The notes below the pieces were generated by a model that saw nothing but the letters and a program-made list of their open reading frames with translations, did no database searches and was not told where the DNA came from. The position numbers were made by a program, and so were the translations under genes. From NCBI GenBank assembly GCA_937950065.1, contig CALFEN010000094.1, forward strand, positions 1-8,935: 8,935 nucleotides of DNA. The letters run 5' to 3'. Below, piece by piece: positions 1 to 8,434 of this stretch. Each line of letters starts with the position of its first letter. Position 1 is the first letter of the stretch. The stretch comes from an uncultured bacterium. GTDB taxonomy: Bacteria > Patescibacteria > JAEDAM01 > Absconditabacterales > Absconditicoccaceae.

Positions 1-47
1 ACGAGATAAGCTAGTGACTGGAGTTCAGACGTGTGCTCTTCCGATCT
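1..47 (+). other. Illumina sequencing adapter (non-genomic contamination)
   Basis: This is not biological sequence. Positions 1-7 (ACGAGAT) match the end of the Illumina P7 oligonucleotide. Positions 8-13 (AAGCTA) are a six-base index, the reverse complement of TAGCTT, which is TruSeq index 10. Positions 14-47 match the whole 34-base read-2 adapter, beginning GTGACTGGAG and ending TTCCGATCT. Genomic sequence starts at 48. The adapter marks the left end of the contig as an untrimmed read end, so nothing can be inferred about what lies to the left. Confidence 0.97.
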
Positions 48-164
48 CTTCCACTTCAAAAGAATTTCGTTTTTGTAGCACTGTTCAATATCAGGCATGA
101 TGAATATGACAAGTAGAACTTTGTGGTATATTGACTAACTTTTTAAATTAAAAATAAAAATAAA
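48..164. other. Upstream region of rel; possible divergent gene start
   Basis: This is the genomic stretch between the adapter and rel. On the minus strand an ATG at 96-98 opens 17 codons (MPDIEQCYKNEILLKWK) that run without a stop into the adapter. It could be the start of a divergent gene, but it is far too short to identify. On the plus strand a weak sigma70-like pair, ATGACA (106-111) and TATATT (127-132), has a 15-bp spacer and could drive rel. The last 25 bases before rel are almost pure A/T, with an A-rich leader and no Shine-Dalgarno motif. Promoter and divergent gene are both guesses. Confidence 0.3.
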
Positions 165-2408
165 ATGTATATGCAGAACCTAGAAGAATTTTTTGTTTAC
201 GAACCGACCTTCGATGAAAATCCACAATTTTTGGTTGATGAAATAGTAAAACAAGCATCATCTTATCTGCCTACAGATAAAATATTTATAATCCAAAAAG
301 CATATAATTTTGCGTTATCAGCACATAAATGAACTAAAAGACTTTCTTGAGAACCGTACATCGTACACCCTGTCAAAGCTACTCAATTTTTGATGCAAAT
401 AAATCCTTGAGTTTCAAGTATTGCAGCATGTATATTACACGATGTAATAGAAGACACAAAATACGAATATGACGATATCAAAAAAGAATTTGGTGAAGAA
501 ATAGCTGATCTCTGTGAAGGTATGGTAAAAGTATCTAAAGTCAAATACATAAAAGAAGACAGACAGTTAGAGACTCTAAAAAAAACCTTTTTGGCAATGT
601 GAAAAGATCTTAGGGTAATATTTATAAAATTTGCTGACCGTATACACAACATACAAACCCTAAATTTCCATCCGAACCCTGAAAAAAGAGAAAGGATAGC
701 TGAAGAGACCTTAAAAATCTATGTCCCTATAGCTCAAAGACTATGACTCAATGTCTTTCAAGCATATCTGGAAAATTGAGCATTTAAGATAGTAAATCCC
801 AAGGATTTCAATAAAATAGTAAACTTCACTAAAAAATTCTATGGTTATTGAGAATCAAACATAAATAAATGAGTCAGTATGCTTTATGAATTACTGTCAA
901 AGGAACAATCCGTCAAATTTTTTGAGATAAAGTGAAGACTAAAAAGTCCCTACAGGATTTATAAAAAAATGCAAAAATACCAGACAAACGACGTAAATAA
1001 AATTATGGATATACTGGCATACAGAGTACTAACGGATAACATACCTGATTGCTACAATATACTTTGAATATTGCATTCAGAGTTTACACCTATAATAAAA
1101 AAAATAAAAGACTATATATCTATCCCAAAAGCTAACTGATATAGAAGCCTCCATACTACAATACTCGGCATGTTCGATTTCCCTATAGAAATACAGATAA
1201 GAACCAAGGAGATGGACGAAATCGCGGAATATTGAGTAGCAGCACACTTTTACTACAAAGAGATATGAGATTCCCTGCCTATATCAGAAAAACAAGCTAA
1301 CTGGATAAAAAAACTGCAGGATCTAGTAAAAGATTTTCAGAACGAACCAAATAAAGAAAAATTTAAAAATAGCCTACAGGTAGAATTCTTGGATAAAAAC
1401 ATATTTGTCTATACTCCGAAATGAGAAGTTAGAGAATTGCCTGCAGGCAGTACGGTTCTTGATTTCGCGTTTAGGATACATTCAGATATATGATTAAGTT
1501 TTAAATCCGCGCTCATAAACTGACAGATCGTCCCTATAGATTATAAACTCAAAACCGGCGATATAGTAAAAATCCAAAACTATAAAAACAAATTTATAGC
1601 CTCAAAATCATGGTTTGAATATCTACATACTCCATCAGCAAAAGCAAAACTAAATAAATATATCAAACAAATAGAAAAAGAAAAGATATTAAAAGAAGGG
1701 ACAAACATACTAAACGCTAAATTAAGAGAATTCGACTTATCAGCTTTACATGGCAAAGAGGATAAAATTTCCAAAAAATATAAAGGCGAAGAACTTGAAA
1801 ATTTGCTTATGAGAATTATCGACAAACAAGTAAATTTTACGAGATTTTTCAAGGATGTATATTGAGATGAATTTATAGATCAAAAAATTAAATCGTCAAG
1901 AAATATAAATACGAAAGAACCATTATCTACTGACAAAACATCAAATACTATATTAATCGATTGAGATAAAAGACTTGAATATATATTATGTCCTGAATGC
2001 AAACCAAAACCTTGAGATAAAATTATATGAAAAAGCAGTAAAGACGGAATAAAAATCCACAAAATAGATTGTAAGGCTCTGACAAATATATCTTTTGACA
2101 AATTAATCAAAGCTCATTGGCAAAGCTATGAAGAACCTATTTATATTTTGAAACTAAAATTAGCATTACTTGATAAACCATGATATCTTTTAAAAATTTT
2201 GTCAATCTTTTCTGACCTTAACATAAACATAAAATCAATAAATGTAAACGAAAAAGAAAAAGAAGCGACGCTAGACTTTTTCAATGAAGACTTTGGCATC
2301 GTAGAAATAGAACTTTACTTCCCAAATCCCTCAAAAATACAATTTGTATTAAAAGAGTTGAAAAATAATGAAAATTATGTAAAAATAATAGACAAAAAAA
2401 TTTATTAA
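165..2408 (+). CDS. rel: Bifunctional (p)ppGpp synthetase/hydrolase, RelA/SpoT (Rel) family
   Basis: Rel makes (p)ppGpp from ATP and GTP/GDP and hydrolyses it, setting the stringent response in the cytoplasm. Read with TGA as Gly, the frame is intact for 747 residues, the usual length for a long Rel. The HD hydrolase domain keeps H54, HDVIED (92-97) and DRIHN (158-162), so hydrolysis should work. The synthetase domain shows GRLKSPYRIYKKM (257-269), DILAYRV (282-288), PKANGYRSLHTT (322-333), EIQIRT (342-347) and AEYGVAAH (354-361). KIKD (313-316) sits where bifunctional Rel proteins carry RxKD rather than RelA's ExDD. TGS spans about 406-470, a Cys/His zinc-finger (RIS) region about 600-640 (C609, C612, H632, C636) and ACT about 660-747. 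The frame contains 21 in-frame TGA codons, including invariant Gly 257, 325 and 357, and no CGA or CGG. ATG 171 is an alternative start. The gene appears to lead the plus-strand cluster. Confidence 0.96.
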
Positions 2409-2421
2409 TTAATCCAAAAAC

Positions 2422-2946
2422 ATGCCAGAACAATTAACCTGAAATTTACTCAATACCGAGAGCATAGCAAGCACTACTGTTTCTAGTCCTACAACTGGAA
2501 GTATACTTCAAACTGCTACTTCAAACATTTCGAATTCTTTACCTATAGATATAAATTATATAGCACTATGAGTACTTATATTTATTTGGTTGCGGGTAAT
2601 ACTACGAGTAACTAAAGACATCTCCGCCAGAACTTCAAATATATTTTTACAGATATTTAGTATAGCACTAGTAGCAATACTTACACCTATAGTCTGACTT
2701 CCTATATACTTTTTGATAAGACCAGTAGCATACAAACATGAAAAGGAATTTTTTAAGAATGCTCTAATATTTAGTTATATAGAATGTAAGGAATGCTGAC
2801 AGAAGAACGAAAAAAACTTTGGTTATTGTGTGAGTTGCGGAACAAAACTCAAGACGACATGCAAAGAATGTAAAACTTTATATCCTTGGGACTTCCCTTA
2901 TTGTCCTGAATGCGGAGCTCCAAATTATGATACATTAAAAGAATAA
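2422..2946 (+). CDS. Membrane protein with C-terminal double zinc ribbon
   Basis: Specific function unknown; 174 residues. A Ser/Thr-rich N-terminus (about 1-40) precedes two predicted membrane helices, about 45-63 and 76-99. The helices are joined by a short basic loop (TKDISARTSN). The soluble tail holds two zinc ribbons, each of form CxxC-x10-CxxC: C122/C125 with C136/C139, and C147/C150 with C161/C164. The second pair ends CPECGAPN, typical of double-zinc-ribbon proteins. Similar two-helix, zinc-ribbon membrane proteins are common and uncharacterised in candidate-phyla bacteria. Residues 58 (CGG, 2593) and 62 (CGA, 2605) lie inside the first helix. Read as Trp they give an unbroken hydrophobic segment, while as Arg they break it. 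Three TGA codons are read as Gly (7, 50, 92), plus one in the first zinc ribbon (126). The gene starts 13 bases after rel and ends 3 bases before the next, which suggests an operon. It has an A-rich leader and no Shine-Dalgarno. Confidence 0.85.
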
Positions 2947-2949
2947 AAA

Positions 2950-4095
2950 ATGTTAATATTAATAACTATTATCTTTATTGTTATTTGAACACTAATAATG
3001 GGAGGAGTATACTCTATATTTTCCCCATTTATCAACAATGTAAAGAATATTGCCGATTATAACGTAGCCTACTATGGAGCTATATCCTGAATAGAAAGAG
3101 CCGAGCTTGCGTTAAAATATCATTGACCATGATTTGAATGAAGTTGAGGTTATATTTGAGATGCTGCATCAAATCAATGGGGACCAGATGAAGATAAAAA
3201 AGCTGGATTAGCGGGCATCAACTTTGGGAAACTAACAAAATCTTCTAATGGCTTTTATCGAGACATCAAATCTAGGACATCATGACTTGTTCCTAAGACT
3301 GGTAAATGAAATGTAGACCTTGAATTTCAACTCTCTTCAGATTCTCAAGCTAAAAATTATAACAAGCTTGAACCAAATATGTCTGAACAAATATGACTTG
3401 ATATAGACGATACTACAACCCCCTGAGATTATTATAAAGGGGGATTTGAAACGACTAGAACTGTCTCCAAAATCGATTTCTACTTTCGTAGAAACCCTTG
3501 GATGTTTAATAAATGAATCTGACCGCTTGATATCTATGCCGACTACGATAATGATTATAAACAAAATGATGCTATAACAACGTGGTCTATCATATGAACT
3601 GACCTCGATTATGGCTCTTTTAGTATCCAACCATACATTAGAAATAGCTGAACAGCTTCAGCAGCAAACAGATGACACGAAGATAATGATTGAATTATAA
3701 GGAAATATGATATAAATGATTCCTACCCTGCGATTTGACATGAAAAAATAACATTTGAAAACTGACAAAATCCTTATAGTGAAGGAACTATTAGCTCATG
3801 ACAAAATATGATACCAGCTATATCATGACTTGTCTGAAAAAGCTTCAAGGACATATTCCAGGATGGAAATATAAAATGAATGTCTTTGAAATTCTCATTG
3901 GTTAACATGATGACAACTACTAATTGAGTATATCCATTTTTGGAGTACAAAATAGATGCTGGAACAGCTCAAATAGCAGATAGATTTTTTCATATACAAT
4001 GAGTCGGCAGGGTGTGAGACTATGAAGTTGTGATAAACATTGAAAAACCTACTTATGATACAACTACAAATAGTGAATTTGTTATCTATTTCTAA
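2950..4095 (+). CDS. PilX-like membrane-anchored protein (putative type IV pilus-associated)
   Basis: 381 residues when TGA is read as Gly (about 26 TGA codons against 17 GGN). The N-terminus is a hydrophobic anchor (about 2-26) with essentially no charged leader. It is followed by AYYGAISGIERAELALKY (40-57), which resembles the AFYAAEaGIErAL motif after the anchor of PilX-type minor pilins, with the usual Glu replaced by Ile. The remainder is a Gly-, Asp- and Asn-rich domain with many aromatic residues, probably exported and beta-rich; I recognise no catalytic motif. No clear prepilin-peptidase cleavage site is visible, so it may simply be a surface-anchored protein of unknown role. Residue 104 is CGA (3259) in NGFY(R/W)DIKS. 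The gene follows the zinc-ribbon gene by 3 bases, with the leader AATAAAAA before the ATG. The reading frame runs, past the TAA, straight into a comM relic. The ORF is well supported; the PilX assignment is tentative. Confidence 0.75.
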
Positions 4096-4119
4096 TTCTT
4101 ATTATATTTAATTTCTACA

Positions 4120-4308
4120 ATAAAAAAACCTCGCAATTTCCTCAAAACTGCTACACAAAGATTTACACTATCTACAAGGGTTGTGCACAGAATACTGAAA
4201 CTGGCAAGAACAATAGCAGATATAAATTGTGATGAAAATATGTGAATAGACCATATTACCGAAGCTGTGCAGTATAGATCCAAAAATATGTTTATTTCGC
4301 AGGAATAA
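4120..4308 (+). pseudogene. comM: 3' remnant of comM (Mg-chelatase-like AAA+ ATPase of natural transformation)
   Basis: These 62 codons before TAA encode only the C-terminal helical end of ComM/YifB. LSTRVVHRILKLARTIADI, then GIDHITEAVQYRS, corresponds to the family's LSARAYHRILKVARTIADL...HIAEAIQYR. ComM proteins are normally about 500 residues, with a Lon-like N-terminal domain and an AAA+ ATPase core. Walker A, Walker B and everything upstream are absent. There is no ATG, GTG or TTG before the conserved region, only ATA 4120 or ATT 4111, so it is probably untranslated. The single TGA (4243) is at a Gly-compatible position (DENMGIDH). It begins 24 bases after the stop of the preceding gene, in the same frame. 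A deletion, an insertion of neighbouring sequence or an assembly join could have produced it. Full-length ComM promotes branch migration during uptake of transforming DNA; this copy cannot. Confidence 0.75.
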
Positions 4309-4315
4309 ATCCATA

Positions 4316-4909
4316 ATGCGGACTTATAACATTTCGTACATGAAAAAAACAAATAAAGATAACTCCCACAATCTGTATAAACAAAGATTGTGCAAAAAAC
4401 TACAAAAAAATTTATTAATTATAAGCGTAAGTTTACTCCCGTTTTTTTTGTTGTATGTAGGATACTGTCTTATTTTTACTCCGATATGGTATATCAAACT
4501 AATCTTTCTTTGAGATTATTTTATCTACAAAGATGATTATCATTATATAATAGATTTTTTGGGGAGAAATAAATATATAACAGAGCTATCCCCTGACTGT
4601 ATAACTTTTGAAAAAAAATCAATAAAATGCTATAGCTACGAAAATTTTTTGAAATCGAAAGATACGAAATCTTGAGAAAATATCACGTATTGCGGCAGTC
4701 AATTTGATAAAATTTTAAAAACTACAAAAAAATTAAATATTTCAGTTTCCCGTTTTGAAGAAGCAAGAATCTTTTTAGATCCATTGGATAAATGAGCAAA
4801 AACTTTTGGAGAATATATATATTGTCCTGAATGATGCAACGGATTTGATGGAAGACTACTAACACTGGAAAGTGGTAAGTTGATAGTAAATTATATAGAT
4901 CCCTATTAA
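4316..4909 (+). CDS. Hypothetical membrane-anchored protein with Cys-rich tail
   Basis: I do not recognise this protein. From ATG 4316 it has 197 residues. A basic N-terminus (about 1-32) leads into a long hydrophobic segment (about 33-66), then a soluble domain of about 130 residues containing Cys 95, 105, 126, 170 and 174. The last two form a YCPEGCNGFDGR motif that could bind metal or make a disulfide. TGA is read as Gly at residues 66, 120, 160 and 173. The start is uncertain: ATG 4340 (MKKTNKDNSHN) is equally plausible. It would avoid CGG as second codon, but 4316 has an AGGA 11 bases upstream. The gene begins 7 bases after the comM relic's stop and is last in the plus-strand block, followed by a terminator. 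It was called as real because it stays open for nearly 200 codons under table 25 with a coherent membrane-plus-domain layout. Confidence 0.7.
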
Positions 4910-5058
4910 AAAACTAAATTAAATATAATTTAAAACTTTTTTTACTTATCAAAAACAATACAGTATTACCATTTCGCAAGCTATGAAAATACTTCTCCAC
5001 TTATTTTATGCATAAACAAAATCGGGGCACAAGTTAAATATAGAAACAGACAATCAGG
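4910..5058. other. Intergenic region between convergent blocks
   Basis: No convincing gene was found. A weak all-A/T inverted repeat (TAAATT 4915-4920, AATTTA 4927-4932) is followed four bases later by seven T (4937-4943). It could assist termination of the upstream gene but is energetically poor. A ten-codon ATG frame at 4983 (MKILLHLFYA) has no support. The clear terminator lies just downstream. Confidence 0.5.
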
Positions 5059-5079
5059 ACAGGCAACGCCTGTTTTTTT
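5059..5079 (+). terminator. Rho-independent terminator closing the plus-strand cluster
   Basis: A perfect six-base-pair stem ACAGGC (5059-5064) and GCCTGT (5068-5073) with loop AAC is followed at once by a T tract ending at 5079. This is the canonical intrinsic terminator shape for plus-strand transcription. It lies about 150 bases after the last plus-strand gene. The same core, AGGCAAYGCCT, recurs 90 bases to the right without a T tract. Confidence 0.85.
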
Positions 5080-5133
5080 AATAATACAAAATATTTACAA
5101 GGGAAAAAAATAAAAGTGAAAGACTCAATGTGT

Positions 5134-5161
5134 CCGGACAATGTCCGGCAGGCAATGCCTG
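5134..5161. repeat. Two abutting small-loop hairpins beside the RND stop codon
   Basis: Two perfect inverted repeats touch end to end: CCGGAC-AAT-GTCCGG (5134-5148) and CAGGC-AAT-GCCTG (5149-5161). Both have the same AAT loop on the plus strand. The second ends one base before the reverse-strand TAA (5162-5164), so in the RND mRNA it folds immediately after the stop codon. TGTCCGG is also directly repeated (5131-5137 and 5142-5148), and TGTCCGGACA (5131-5140) is a palindrome. The second hairpin shares its core with the terminator at 5059. No T run follows directly on the minus strand; a T-rich stretch comes about 20 bases later. It may be a transcript-end stabiliser, an inefficient terminator or a dispersed repeat. 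Confidence 0.75.
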
Positions 5162-8100
5162 TTATTCTACAGGATCGTCTTTGATATCAAACAAGAATAT
5201 AGGCAGCGCTATCAGCGTCAAAGTAGCTGAAAATGAAAGTCCCCAAATCAACGCTCGTGAAAGACCACTCCATACAGGATCTGTCAAAATCATCATAGCA
5301 GAAAGTATTGCTGTTAGTGATGTAAGAAATATAGGTCTAAGTCTTGTAATTCAAGCTTTCAAAAGTGCCTGCCTTTTATCTAGTTTCTCCTTATTTCTGA
5401 GCTGGACATAATATTCTATAAGAATTATTCAGTTTCATATAACTATTCAGGATAGCGCTATAATTCATATCAGAGACGTAGAACTAAGGTATTCATTGTT
5501 TAACTTATAAAGCAGACTAAATCAAGGAACTATTCCAAAAAATCCCAGTAAAAATGCAAGCATTATCACGCCTGTTATTTTAAAATTTTTGAAATAAGCT
5601 GCTACAAGGAAAAACAGCATAATAAGTGTAAGACTCAAGGCTTCAAAAAGATCTCTAAAGCTGTCTACAGTCAATTTCCGCTCACCGCCAAAAGTAATTT
5701 TATATTCATTTCAAAGATTATCCTGAACCCTAGCTCCATAAAAATCTATATAAGTAAGTTTGTATTTCCCTTCCCAAAATTCCGGAGACATAAATCTTTT
5801 CATGATATTAGCTACAGGATAAATAACTCATCAGTCTCATATTTCTCCATAAAGATTTATAGTGGGATCTCTGTCTTCTGAATAATATCTGTTGTCTGCC
5901 TGAGTTTTTACTATTTTGGCAATCTCTGAAAGATAAACTTTTTTCCCAAGTTTATTTGTAAAATTTATCCTATCCAGAATATCATAAGCGTCTTTATCTT
6001 CATCTCTAAATCCAAGAAAAATATTATAAGCAATCTTGGATCATGGTGTATGAAATACGTCTACATTAGTTCATTCAAAAACTATTCATATAGTATTTGC
6101 TATTTGCTCGGCATCCAAACCAAGCCTTGTAATCATTTCCTGATCCAGCTTGATATTGTATGCAGACTGATATTTGGATACATCATCATAATAATCCACT
6201 ACATTGTGATAAGATATTATAGGATATATTTTCTGTTTTAATCGTAGGGCAAAATTTTTATTTGATTCGTAATTTTCATTAGATATTTTTACCAAAAATG
6301 TAGCTTTCATAGGCGGTCCAGGAGGTTCCTCCAAAAACTGAAATTTAGCATCAGGATATTTTTTTTCAAACTCTTTCTGGAACTTTTCTCTAAACTGTAT
6401 GGTAAACTGTTCACTGGTAATTTTCCTCTCTTCATTTGACAAGAGGTTTATCCTCATAGAAATATTATTTTCTCCAATCCTGGAGTAGCTGCCACGCAAT
6501 GTATTGGCAAAATCCAAAGTCGGAGCTATTCATACTCGGTATGAAATATCTTTGATATTTTCTCTCAAATCATCTTTACTGCTTTTTGGGGACATATAAT
6601 CATTTACTTCCTCTGCAAGAGACATCGTCCTTTGGGAAGACCAATTTCTCGGTGCATCTATCCAAAGAAAAATTTGTTCTTTATTTGACTTTGGCAGCAT
6701 TCTCATTCTGAGAAATTCGTAATAATAAGGGAAAGTCATCAGAAATAAAAGCAGTCCCCAAAAACATATTTTAAAAAGTATCCTAAGCCATTTGTGATTG
6801 AAAAACATATTCAAAAATCCTTTGTAGCTCCTATTAAAAAAACTATTTTCAGGATTTTTATGTTTCTTGTGGTCTTCAGGTTTTTTGATAATTTCTCACT
6901 TGAATTTATGCTTGGCAAAAAGATAAGACATAAAAGGATTTACAGCAAAAGCTATAAATATTGATATTGTAAGTCATATTATAGCATATTTTGGTATAGG
7001 TCTAACATACTGACCTGTCAGTCAGGTTACGAAAAATATTCATATAAAAGCAAGTATCTTGGTGATAGTAGATAATAACGCTGCAAAACCTATTTCATCT
7101 ACAGATGTTTTTATAATATCCATAATTTTTTTTCAGGCATTCTTGGGATCTTCCAGATGTCTGGAAATATTTTCTATCACTATGATAGAGTCATCTACTA
7201 TCATTCACAGTATCAGTATCAGAGCAAAAAGAGTAATCCTGTTAATATTATCATTGATCAAAAGTGCCACTACAAAAGTCAGCAGTAAAATAAGAGGTAT
7301 TGCTAGTGATGCACTGAATGCGTCTTTTAGTCATAAAAACAAAGCTAATACCACAAACAATATTCATATACATTTCACAAGCTCTATAAGAAGATCATTC
7401 GTAGCTGTGTCCGCCACTACTCATTCATTCTGGACTTCCATAAGGTTATAACCTGCAGGTAATGTTTTTTTGATTTCATCAAGTTTTTTGACAATATCAT
7501 TTACCACTGTTACACTGTTAGCTGTTTTGGATTTGGCTATTCATATATATACAGCCTTACCGCTGCCAGTGCCAAAATTCACAAAAGTGGAATATTTTTT
7601 TTTGGAAATTCACTGATATATAGTAGCTACGTCATTGAGATATACAGCACTTCCACTGTAGTATCCTACGACTATATTTGAAATCCTGTCTACATCATTG
7701 AGATTAGCGTCTATTGTGATAGGATTATTTATTTGATCTATCACAAAATTTCATCATGGACTCACATTGTTGTTTTTTTGTATTGCCTGATAGACATTAA
7801 TAGTGTCTATATTTTTGGCTTCAAGCTTATCAAAATCAAGTCTCACATTTATATTATCGTCCTGTCAGCCTACCAGATAAAAATCTGTTGTATTGGCTAC
7901 ATATTTTAGCTCATCTATCATATCCACTCAAATCTTCTTGAGATCTATCTCTGTCTGGTCATTATTACCGGACAAAGAATTTTCTTTGTATATAGCAAAA
8001 GTATAGATAGGAATATCCTGCAAATCTATAGACTTGATAGTGGGTGCTGACACCGAAGAAGGCAGAAAACTTAAATCACTGAGTTTATTGTAAAGTCTGG

Positions 8101-8422
8101 TAGTAGCTTTTTCTTTATCAGTTCAGACCTTATATGATACAGATATAAATCAGTAATTTTTGTCAGCTATAGAATAAATATGCTCCATATCTTCTATTTC
8201 ATAAAGTTTATTTTCCATAGGCTTGATCACGTATTCTTTGACTTCGTCGCTACTATAACCGTAAGCTGGTATATATATACTAAAGGCTGGTGCAGTAATA
8301 TCAGGATTATACTGTTTTGGGAGGAGAAACCAGGCCGCTACTCAACCTATGATACATACAAGTATAAATATAAAAGTTATTTTTCAGTTTTTTATCCAAA
8401 AATTTGCAAATTTTGAAAACAT
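5162..8422 (-). CDS. RND-family efflux transporter permease (AcrB-like)
   Basis: An inner-membrane, proton-driven pump of the resistance-nodulation-division superfamily; substrate unknown. 1086 residues with about 33 TGA codons read as Gly. Layout: TM1 about 14-34, LLPKQYNPDI, then the first large porter region (to about 340). TM2-TM6 follow, with the proton-relay pair D410/D411 in GMIVDDSIIVIENI (TM4). Next come a charged linker near 505-535 and TM7 near 550. The second porter region contains RGSYSR, and GGE-KLTVDSFRDL (913-926) leads into TM8. TM10 carries IIALSGIVIGN, and RLRPIFLTSLTAILS precedes TM11-12. The C-terminal half resembles the roughly 1080-residue branch with GEWkvTyetFRDmG and MIGMIALAGIIVRNSILLVDF. 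CGA/CGG codons lie at residues 629, 727, 915 and 1056. ATG 8422 gives a normal RND N-terminus (MFSKFANFWIKN). It starts 12 bases after the adaptor gene's stop, so the two are probably co-transcribed. Confidence 0.95.
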
Positions 8423-8434
8423 TTTTATTTATTA

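Noticed and set aside
48..98. Divergent minus-strand gene starting MPDIEQCYKNEI
   Set aside because: Only 17 codons remain before the adapter, with no family match or ribosome-binding signal, so it is mentioned only within the upstream-region entry.
383..652. Minus-strand open frame opposite rel (89 codons), and similar ones at 1580-1852 and 1880-2110
   Set aside because: They lie antisense to the conserved HD, TGS and C-terminal regions of Rel and resemble no family I know.
165..2408. Rel and the other long genes as frameshifted or decaying pseudogenes because of frequent TGA
   Set aside because: Domains, catalytic motifs and length are all intact once TGA is read as Gly, and TGA falls at conserved glycines.
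2950..4308. PilX-like protein and comM tail as one fused gene by readthrough of TAA 4093
   Set aside because: TAA is the stop of every gene here and nothing suggests recoding; a comM tail on a pilin-like protein has no functional rationale.
4915..4943. Terminator directly after the gene ending at 4909
   Set aside because: The stem is only six A/T pairs and is separated from the T run by four bases. The GC hairpin at 5059 is far stronger.
4983..5015. Ten-codon ATG frame MKILLHLFYA
   Set aside because: Too short, with no leader signal and no conservation evidence.
5130..5411. Plus-strand open frame of 93 codons over the 3' end of the RND gene, and others at 6050-6241, 7059-7451 and 8180-8416
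   Set aside because: These are antisense shadows of the RND coding sequence, whose conserved motifs occupy the same bases on the minus strand.
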